This document shows positions 1-4,605 of a DNA stretch of 6,437 nt, piece by piece (within the stretch, counting starts at the first letter, position 1; the number at the start of each line of letters is the position of its first letter). Origin of the DNA: Candidatus Gastranaerophilales bacterium (GTDB lineage Bacteria > Cyanobacteriota > Vampirovibrionia > Gastranaerophilales > Gastranaerophilaceae); assembly GCA_021205645.1 (NCBI GenBank), contig JAJPXE010000164.1, positions 1 to 6,437 on the forward strand. Direction: 5' to 3'. The position numbers and the translations under genes are program-made. Below the pieces are notes generated by a model. It saw only the letters and a list, made by a program, of their open reading frames with translations. It was not told where the DNA came from and made no database searches.

Positions 1-2
1 GT

Positions 3-158
3 ATAGGTAATTTCAATTGGCAGCTTTCAATAATCAAATATTCATTTACTAATATCGTTAGCATAGTAATTAAAAAAGTTCATAAATTGACTATAGAGGG
101 AATTAAAACAAATTCACAATTAAATGAATATATTAATAAAGAAAAAGGTCTAGCATAA
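3..158 (+). CDS. C-terminal fragment of an unidentified protein (5' end outside window)
   Basis: An open frame runs from the window edge to a TAA at 156-158 and gives 51 residues, beginning IGNFNWQLSIIKYSFTNIV and ending NKEKGLA. It has no start codon in the window, so it would be the tail of a gene that begins upstream. The first half is hydrophobic (Ile/Val/Phe-rich) and the second half is polar and Lys/Asn-rich, as is common for C-termini. I recognise no family. In DNA this AT-rich an open frame of 51 codons can occur by chance, so the call rests on length, composition and position. It is separated from the transposase cassette by about 740 bases of non-coding sequence and is probably host DNA or another module. 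Confidence 0.4.
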   Translation: MGNFNWQLSIIKYSFTNIVSIVIKKVHKLTIEGIKTNSQLNEYINKEKGLA

Positions 159-264
159 TAATATATTTGCCTTTATATTTAAATTAAATAAAAACTATAT
201 GTAATTTTACCGAAAAAACAAGTAAAAATCAATACTTTTTAGTAGGCAAAAACACAGAATCCCC

Positions 265-308
265 CCCCGAAAAAAATTTTAAACAGCATTTAAATTTTAA
301 AATCGGGG
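265..308. repeat. Hairpin beside a run of eight C
   Basis: CCCCGA (265-270) pairs with TCGGGG (303-308). Inside, AAAATTTTAAA (273-283) pairs with TTTAAATTTT (289-298) with one bulged T, around a five-base loop CAGCA. The left arm is the end of a run of eight C at 261-268, unusual in such AT-rich DNA. No T-run follows on either strand, so it is not a standard intrinsic terminator, although it lies about 105 bases after the stop of the upstream fragment and could reduce read-through. It could also be a protein-binding or boundary site. Confidence 0.45.
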
Positions 309-357
309 AAATTCCCACCCATAAAACCCTTGAAACGACTGACTTTTAGATTTATAA

Positions 358-376
358 TGATAATGCAAAATTATCA
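358..376. repeat. Small perfect inverted repeat
   Basis: TGATAAT (358-364) and ATTATCA (370-376) are perfect complements around the five-base loop GCAAA. Seven-base AT-rich palindromes arise often by chance here, so a regulator-binding role is only a possibility. Confidence 0.25.
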
Positions 377-443
377 ATCGCGGTTCACAGAAAAGAGGCA
401 AAAATAAAGGATAAAAACCAGTAATTATAAGAGTTTTGAGAAT

Positions 444-468
444 TTGCGGTTCAAATCCATCCCCACCA
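444..468 (+). other. tRNA/tmRNA 3'-end-like stretch, possible attachment-site remnant
   Basis: The stretch contains GCGGTTCAAATCC followed by ATCCCCACCA, which looks like a T-loop (GG-TTCAAAT-CC) and an acceptor end with CCA. No intact tRNA is present: the T-stem does not pair beyond two G-C pairs, and no upstream partner for the acceptor strand (GGGGATG) is found within tRNA distance. A tmRNA would need a longer body that is not seen. Tyrosine-recombinase elements often leave such 3'-end fragments at their junctions, so this may be an old attachment site. That is inference from a short match. Confidence 0.3.
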
Positions 469-491
469 CATCAAACTAACTGTTCTAAATA

Positions 492-543
492 GTCAAACTC
501 GGTGTCTTTATACAGAGGCTAATTTATAGTGTTGAGATTTGAC
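492..543. repeat. Imperfect inverted repeat, possible element-end or operator site
   Basis: GTCAAACTC (492-500) and GAGATTTGAC (534-543) are complementary apart from one bulged A, with a 33-base spacer. TCAAACT also occurs at 471-477 in direct orientation. TTCTAAAT at 483-490 recurs at 602-609. Mu-type transposase genes lie next to an element end carrying several transposase-binding sites, so these may be end-binding sites, but no matching set was found on the right side. Confidence 0.35.
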
Positions 544-552
544 GGTCTTTTC

Positions 553-671
553 TTGCACTTTTGTCTCTAATTTTGCACTAAATTGCACTGATATTCTGTT
601 ATTCTAAATTTATCTTGGCATCTATCTTACTTGTTGTTTGGGTTTTAGCCCTAATACTTTTAGTGCAAAAT
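553..671. promoter_or_regulatory. TTGCACT site cluster with a perfect 13-bp inverted repeat
   Basis: TTGCACT occurs three times in direct orientation at 553-559, 573-579 and 583-589, with starts 20 and 10 bases apart, which puts the sites on one face of the helix. A fourth copy is inverted at 662-668. The second and fourth copies belong to a perfect 13-bp inverted repeat: ATTTTGCACTAAA (570-582) and TTTAGTGCAAAAT (659-671). A possible -10 box, TAATAC, lies at 652-657 beside the inverted copy, but no good -35 is placed correctly. The arrangement suits a repressor operator with DNA looping, or transposase-binding sites at an element end. It lies about 230 bases upstream of the transposase start. 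Confidence 0.5.
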
Positions 672-710
672 CTGTCCGTTTTGAATTATCTTTAAATTTG
701 ATATGTGTCG

Positions 711-843
711 AAATATCTCTGAGATTGAGATGCGTAAGCCGGTGTGAAGTCCGAATTCAGCGCCGGTGAGGCGGTGAACTGAGGACGAAACACTACGATG
801 CCGCCGTTTCAAATCTTTGATTTGTCAGGCGGAAAAGAGATTT
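711..843 (+). ncRNA. Candidate structured RNA / 5' leader of the transposase gene
   Basis: This G+C-rich segment in AT-rich surroundings folds by hand into a closed structure. An outer stem joins ATCTCT (715-720) to AGAGAT (836-841). Inside, a long arm pairs CGTA (733-736) with TACG (794-797), GTGT (742-745) with ACAC (790-793), and GTCC (749-752) with GGAC (783-786). A symmetric GAA/GAA loop lies between the last two stems. The arm ends in TTCA/TGAA and CGCC/GGCG around the loop GGTGA (765-769). A second arm pairs CCGCC (801-805) with GGCGG (828-832), capped by CAAATC (810-815) and GATTTG (819-824). It ends about 45 bases before the ribosome binding site of the transposase. I match it to no known riboswitch or ribozyme. 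It could be a leader RNA, a trans-acting RNA or a palindromic DNA repeat, and the strand is uncertain. Confidence 0.5.
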
Positions 844-885
844 AAGACTTGATGTTTCTTCAAACAAGAGCAATTAATGTGTATG

Positions 886-891
886 TAAGGA
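886..891 (+). promoter_or_regulatory. Ribosome binding site of the transposase gene
   Basis: TAAGGA lies nine bases upstream of the ATG at 901. This is acceptable spacing and supports that start; no in-frame alternative with a better site was seen. Confidence 0.55.
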
Positions 892-900
892 TTTTTTAAT

Positions 901-2772
901 ATGACATACACACCTGAAAAATCAAAACAAATAGCACTTGCAAGATTAGATTTAATTCACCAATGGCAAGAATTTAGAAAGAAATCTACAAACAAACTTC
1001 AAGCCGACTACGATTTTGTCAAAATGTACAACTCTGAAAAAGGTCATTTGTTCAATATTCTAGGAAAAATTAGCCGAGGTTCGTTGCATCGCTGGAAAAC
1101 TATGTTGAATAGCACAGACGATTACACAAGGCTCATTCCACAGTATAGATATGCTTCAGTTAATGAATTTCGCTCAACTTTGACCGAGGAAGAAATGAAG
1201 ATTTTTATGAGTTTGCTACTGCATCCAAATCGCATTTGTATAGGCAAGGCTATCGCACTCACAAAATATAAATTAAAAGAACTAGGTCAAAACTTTATCC
1301 CTGCTGATATTACATTTAGACGTTATGCCAAATGGTTTAAGGACAACAATTATGATAAATGGATTTTAGCACGAGATGGAGAAAAAGCCTTAGCAGATAA
1401 AGTTGAACCATACATTAAAAGGGATGCAAGTTTATTGGAAGTTGGAGATATTTTAGTCGCCGATGGTCATAAACTTGCTTTTCACGTAATTAATCCGTTT
1501 ACTGGGAAACCTTGTAGAGCGACCCTCGTTGGTTACTTAGATTGGAAATCGACAGCATTAGTTGGTTATGAAATTATGTTAGAGGAAAATACTCAATGTA
1601 TAGCTTCGGCGCTTCGTAATGCAATTATTAATCTTGATATGATACCAAAAGTTGTTTATCAAGATAATGGCAGGGCTTTTAGGGCGAAATACTTCACAGA
1701 CGATAAAGGCTTCAACGAATTAGGTTTGCAAGGTTTGTATGCGAAACTCGGAATTGAAACAGTTTTCGCTCGTCCGTATAACGCTCGTGCAAAAGTTATT
1801 GAGAGATTTTTCAAGGAATTTCAAGAAGGTTTTGAAAAACTTTTACCAAGCTATATGGGTTCTGAAATTTCTCAAAAGCCAGCGTACTTGATGAGGAATG
1901 AAAAACTCCATAAGCGGATTGCCGGCAGAGGGCTGAAGTCAGCTCCGCTGCGTGCCCGTTTAATGCCGGCAACCAAGCAGGCTTGGCACTGTGACCATAT
2001 CCCAACAATCCAAGACACGATAAAAATGATTGATATGTGGTTACAGTTTAAAAATTCTCAGCCTTGTCCAAATGCACCAGATAAAAGTATTGCAGAAGTT
2101 TTTGAAAGCCGAAAGAGACAAAATATTGATGAGACAAAACTAGATGATTTGATGCTCGCAACGGAGGTTAAAACTATTCAGCGAAATGGTATTAGGTTCT
2201 TGAACTGCGACTATTTTGATGAACGACTTTATGGGTTCAAGAGTAAGGTTATGATTAAATACAACCTTTTTGACCTGACGAAAATCAAGGTATTCACCAC
2301 AAAAGGCGAGTATCTTTGTACGGCAGAGCGAGTAATAGAAACGCATCCGATGGCAAAACTTCTTGGAACAGTTGAAGATTTGGAAGATTACAAACAGAAA
2401 ATTCAAAAGCAAGAAAAACTCCAAAGAAAAACTATTAAAGCCGTCAAAGATTTACTTTCAACCGATGAGGTTCGATTTATTGAAACAAAAACTGAAAATG
2501 ACGAGAATTTAAACGCTGTTCAAAAGCCGTTTTCCACTGTTCAAAAACAGCTGACAAACTCCAACGCAAATGGAGAAGTCGTGAAGCCATTTTTCACGAA
2601 ATCACAGATTTCGGAAAAAGAAGGCAAAGACCGTTTAAATGGCGTTCAAAAATATTTTAAAAATAATTGTGAAAAATATGAGTATCTAATCGCCAATGAT
2701 CCAAGTAATGTATGGATTACAGAATTTAAGAAAACTAAGGAGTACAAACTGCTATATGGGAGTGAAGAATGA
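901..2772 (+). CDS. MuA-type DDE transposase (623 aa)
   Basis: This is the transposase that would cleave the element's 3' ends and join them to target DNA. Residues 50-70 and 134-153 look like the paired DNA-binding helical domains that read the element ends. The RNase H-like catalytic core has D188 (in VADGH), D255 (in QDNG) and E301 (in VIERFF). The D-D spacing of 67 residues equals that of phage MuA (D269, D336). Residues 425-480 match the beta-barrel that follows the core in Mu-family transposases. Residues 490-520 are charged and probably coiled, and the tail carries four VQK-F-like motifs (540-586) that may contact the ATPase. Length is near that of MuA (663 aa). Its stop overlaps the ATPase start by ATGA, so translation is probably coupled. 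Residues 339-362 (RIAGRGLKSAPLRARLMPAT and the four that follow) come from an anomalous G+C-rich palindromic segment that looks inserted. A TnsB-like classification is the alternative. Confidence 0.9.
   Translation: MTYTPEKSKQIALARLDLIHQWQEFRKKSTNKLQADYDFVKMYNSEKGHLFNILGKISRGSLHRWKTMLNSTDDYTRLIPQYRYASVNEFRSTLTEEEMKIFMSLLLHPNRICIGKAIALTKYKLKELGQNFIPADITFRRYAKWFKDNNYDKWILARDGEKALADKVEPYIKRDASLLEVGDILVADGHKLAFHVINPFTGKPCRATLVGYLDWKSTALVGYEIMLEENTQCIASALRNAIINLDMIPKVVYQDNGRAFRAKYFTDDKGFNELGLQGLYAKLGIETVFARPYNARAKVIERFFKEFQEGFEKLLPSYMGSEISQKPAYLMRNEKLHKRIAGRGLKSAPLRARLMPATKQAWHCDHIPTIQDTIKMIDMWLQFKNSQPCPNAPDKSIAEVFESRKRQNIDETKLDDLMLATEVKTIQRNGIRFLNCDYFDERLYGFKSKVMIKYNLFDLTKIKVFTTKGEYLCTAERVIETHPMAKLLGTVEDLEDYKQKIQKQEKLQRKTIKAVKDLLSTDEVRFIETKTENDENLNAVQKPFSTVQKQLTNSNANGEVVKPFFTKSQISEKEGKDRLNGVQKYFKNNCEKYEYLIANDPSNVWITEFKKTKEYKLLYGSEE
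1913..1989. repeat. G+C-rich palindromic segment inserted in frame in the transposase gene
   Basis: About 64% of bases are G or C, against roughly a third around it. It is packed with complementary arms: AGCGGA (1913-1918) with TCCGCT (1944-1949); TTGCCGGCA (1919-1927) with TGCCGGCAA (1964-1972); GGGCTGA (1930-1936) with TCAGCTC (1939-1945); CCAAGC (1973-1978) with GCTTGG (1981-1986); GTGCC (1952-1956) with GGCAC (1985-1989). It lies after the catalytic Glu, between residues like NEKLHK and HIPTIQD, which would read naturally if joined directly. In-frame palindromic repeats that add a short peptide are known in Rickettsia; similarity to those is by analogy only. Confidence 0.55.
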
Positions 2773-3449
2773 AGAAAATTTTTGTGAAAACTAATAACGT
2801 CAAAAACTTTATCGGTTTAGTCGAAAACTTGCAAAACAAACCGAAAAACATTCCAAAAATGGGTTTGGTGTACGGCGAACCTGGACTTGGAAAATCGCAA
2901 ACTGCGTTGTGGCTTGCGTGCAAGTACGATGGGATTTATCTAAGGTGCTCAAATATTATGACAAGTCGGGTGCTACTTGAAGAATTTGTCAAAGAGTTTG
3001 ACGAGATTCCAAGATATTTGACCTCGGACAATTTTAATATTGTAGTGAAAAAATTGAAAGCGAACCCACAGACGATTTTTATTGATGAAATTGATTATTT
3101 GATGAACAATTACAAAACGATTGAAACGCTAAGGGATATTCACGATGAAACCGATTGCCCGATTGTGTTTGTGGGAATGGGATTGGCACACAGAAAACTC
3201 GAACGCTACAAACATCTTTATGACAGATTTTCGGAAATTGTAAAATTTGAAGTATTTTCGGTGGGTGATTTAAAACAGATTTTTGAACAGTTGGCGGAGG
3301 TGAAAATTACAACGGATTCGATTGAATATATACACAGAAAATATAATCGGTTTAGACAAATTGTTCAGCTGATTAACCAGCTGGAAATTGTGTCAAAAGA
3401 AAATAATTTGAATGAAATAAATTTGGAGGTAATTCAACAACTGATATGA
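2769..3449 (+). CDS. MuB/TnsC-type AAA+ ATPase, transposition target-selection protein (226 aa)
   Basis: This is the ATPase partner of the transposase. In phage Mu and Tn7-like elements such a protein binds target DNA as an ATP-dependent filament, recruits and activates the transposase, and protects the element from self-insertion. It has a Walker A motif GEPGLGKS (36-43), a Walker B motif TIFIDEID (102-109) with catalytic E107, a sensor-1-like strand PIVFVGMG (131-138) and a likely arginine finger at R153 in YDRFSEI. A helical lid follows (about 165-226). It is shorter than MuB (312 aa) and lacks MuB's N-terminal helix-turn-helix domain, starting almost directly with the AAA+ fold. The ATG at 2769 overlaps the transposase stop, and GGGAG at 2758-2762 gives a ribosome binding site. 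The stop overlaps the next gene by ATGA, again suggesting coupled translation. Confidence 0.85.
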   Translation: MKKIFVKTNNVKNFIGLVENLQNKPKNIPKMGLVYGEPGLGKSQTALWLACKYDGIYLRCSNIMTSRVLLEEFVKEFDEIPRYLTSDNFNIVVKKLKANPQTIFIDEIDYLMNNYKTIETLRDIHDETDCPIVFVGMGLAHRKLERYKHLYDRFSEIVKFEVFSVGDLKQIFEQLAEVKITTDSIEYIHRKYNRFRQIVQLINQLEIVSKENNLNEINLEVIQQLI

Positions 3450-3829
3450 ACATAGAAAAATTGGCAAAACATTTAAAAGAATTTACCCTTGATGAAATTG
3501 AAGTGATAGCTGAATGTGATTGTAAAACAGAACTTGAACAGCTTTTGAACGGGGGTAAAATAATTTGTGAACTAGGTTTGTATAAATATATAGAAGTTTC
3601 AAAAGTAAAAACTTTTGAATTGTATCCCAAGCCAATTTTTAGAAAAAAGAAAAATCTTTTATTTAATGATTTAGCGCAAGATTATCTTGCTAATAGGAAA
3701 CTGACAAAAGATACTTTGAAGGGCTACAAATCACAATTAAAATATAATATTCTGCCATATTTTGGCGAAATTCAAATCTGTAAAATCACTTATGAAATGA
3801 TTGTTGATTTTATGCAAAAAATGGAATAA
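3446..3829 (+). CDS. Winged-helix protein with a tyrosine-recombinase core-binding domain, cut by an in-frame TAA
   Basis: This is a likely DNA-binding accessory protein of the cassette. Residues 1-52 look like a winged helix: a helix KLAKHLKEFTLDEIEVIAE, a helix KTELEQLLNGGKI and a hairpin around ICELGLYKYI. Residues 72-127 match the SAM-like core-binding domain of phage integrases (LAQDYLANRKLTKDTLKGY, then LPYFGEI). The frame stops at TAA 3827-3829, in the middle of that domain, but the same frame continues with matching sequence to 3955. No catalytic R-H-R-Y domain follows, so recombinase activity is not expected. It starts with ATG overlapping the ATPase stop; GGAGG at 3425-3429 is 16 bases away, so re-initiation is more likely than independent start. 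It may help assemble DNA complexes, or may be a domesticated integrase piece. Confidence 0.65.
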   Translation: MNIEKLAKHLKEFTLDEIEVIAECDCKTELEQLLNGGKIICELGLYKYIEVSKVKTFELYPKPIFRKKKNLLFNDLAQDYLANRKLTKDTLKGYKSQLKYNILPYFGEIQICKITYEMIVDFMQKME

Positions 3830-3955
3830 AAATACAAACCCAAAACCGCAAGTAATGGTGTTACGTTACTTGGCAGTATTTTAAAATATGCGTTTGAGCA
3901 GGGTTATATAAAACATAATCCGTATTATGGTGTTAGAAATTCAATGTGTAAATAA
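3830..3955 (+). pseudogene. Continuation of the recombinase core-binding domain beyond the TAA
   Basis: Reading on in the same frame after the TAA gives 41 residues: KYKPKTASNGVTLLGSILKY, then AFEQGYIKHNPYYGVRNSMC and a final K, ending at TAA 3953-3955. This is the typical last helix pair of an integrase core-binding domain (pKTasN...ilkyAfeqGyIkhNPy). The end sits inside the ribosome binding site of the next gene, so the ancestral gene probably ended here, natively without a catalytic domain. A single AAA-to-TAA change at codon 128 would explain the break. Sequencing error or stop read-through are alternatives. Confidence 0.6.
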
Positions 3956-3959
3956 GGAG
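3954..3959 (+). promoter_or_regulatory. Strong ribosome binding site of the helix-turn-helix gene
   Basis: AAGGAG lies five bases before the ATG at 3965 and overlaps the final stop of the extended upstream frame. It decides for the start at 3965 over the internal ATG at 3974. Confidence 0.7.
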
Positions 3960-3964
3960 TTAAT

Positions 3965-4375
3965 ATGACTAAAATGAAATATTATAAACAGGCTGAAAAG
4001 ATGTTTATTTATGAAAAAGAGCCAATTGAAGAAATCGAAGCAAAATTAAATGTATCTCGCAGAACTTTGTTTTATTGGAAAAAGAAATACGAATGGGACA
4101 GAAAAAGATTTGAGTCAGAACAAAATCAAGGAAATTTCAGCAAAGAGCTTTTAGATTTTGCAAGAAAACTGATGCAAAAGATTTCTTCCGATATTGATAG
4201 CAATAATAAAACCCCACAGTCAGAAATTTATTCGTTAATGAGGATTTTGAAAAATATACCGCAGGTTAAGCAATATGAAAGCTCAAAAGTCAAATCAAAA
4301 CAACAAAAACCTACCGGACAATTAACTGCTGAAATGATTGAGCAAATTGAAAAGAAAGTTTTGGGTATTGAATAA
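3965..4375 (+). CDS. Small helix-turn-helix protein, phage terminase small subunit / DUF1804-like (136 aa)
   Basis: This is a probable DNA-binding protein of phage origin. Residues 7-45 form a helix-turn-helix (AEKMFIYEKEPIEEIEAKLN then VSRRTLFYWKKKYEWDRKR) like that at the front of phage terminase small subunits and the DUF1804 proteins found in Mu-like phages. There the domain recognises packaging DNA or acts as an adaptor. Residues 58-100 are helical, 105-117 are basic and low in complexity, and 120-134 form a short final helix that could drive oligomer formation. A strong AAGGAG precedes it, and it is nine bases after the end of the extended upstream frame, so it belongs to the same operon. 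No large terminase follows. It might instead be a regulator of the element. It is the last gene before a convergent gene. Confidence 0.65.
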   Translation: MTKMKYYKQAEKMFIYEKEPIEEIEAKLNVSRRTLFYWKKKYEWDRKRFESEQNQGNFSKELLDFARKLMQKISSDIDSNNKTPQSEIYSLMRILKNIPQVKQYESSKVKSKQQKPTGQLTAEMIEQIEKKVLGIE

Positions 4376-4605
4376 AATATAAGACTACAAGCATTAAGTT
4401 TGCAATTATAATAAAATTCCCTGAAGTTTTTCAAGAAATGCCGATATATAGCATGTGACTATGACTAGTAGGTACAAAAACAAGTTTGGAAGATTACCTA
4501 TGTGCGTAGCACACATGTAACACAACTTCAATTGTGTATTCTACTATGTAACATATTGAGGGGTTGTTTGGGTGATAACATAAAAATTAGAATTTCATTT
4601 TGTTC
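4376..4605. other. Non-coding region between convergent genes with two small hairpins
   Basis: No gene is seen. TGTGC (4501-4505) pairs with GCACA (4509-4513), and ACACAA (4520-4525) pairs with TTGTGT (4532-4537). The octamer ATGTAACA occurs at 4515-4522 and again at 4546-4553. Neither hairpin is followed by a clear T-run on either strand, so I do not call a terminator. The right end of the Mu-like element probably lies here, since the next gene points the other way and does not look phage-derived, but no end repeat matching the left side convinced me. Confidence 0.4.

Larger units (their letters stand above)
159..710. other. Non-coding, repeat-rich region upstream of the transposase cassette
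   Basis: I see no credible gene here. The only short frames, such as a 16-residue one starting at 357, lack a ribosome binding site. Positions 159-260 are plain AT-rich sequence. From 261 onward come structured elements listed separately: the C-run hairpin, the small palindrome at 358-376, a tRNA-end-like stretch, a bulged inverted repeat and the TTGCACT cluster. A perfect 11-bp palindrome with a central A (GGGAAATTCCC) lies at 306-316. The octamer GCGGTTCA occurs at about 379-386 and again at about 446-453. One boundary of the Mu-like element probably lies in this stretch, but I could not place it. Confidence 0.5.

Noticed and set aside
553..589. CRISPR-like direct repeats
   Set aside because: The repeats are 7 bp at 10 and 20 bp spacing, far too short and close for repeats and spacers.
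711..843. Cobalamin riboswitch or hammerhead ribozyme
   Set aside because: GCCGGTGTGAAGTCC and GGACGAAAC look superficially similar, but the conserved B12 box is absent and the CUGANGA core needed for a hammerhead does not precede stem II.
1811..2424. Minus-strand open frames of 65 and 94 codons
   Set aside because: They lie wholly inside the transposase gene in opposite frames, show no recognisable domain, and are best explained as shadows.
901..3449. CRISPR-associated transposon (TnsB/TnsC type)
   Set aside because: No Cas12k or Cascade gene, no TniQ and no repeat-spacer array are present, and the D-D spacing and ATPase context fit Mu-like elements as well or better.
633..4573. GTTGTTTGGGT as paired element-end direct repeats (633-643 and 4563-4573)
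   Set aside because: Eleven identical bases in direct, not inverted, orientation with no surrounding similarity; chance is a fair explanation in T-rich DNA.
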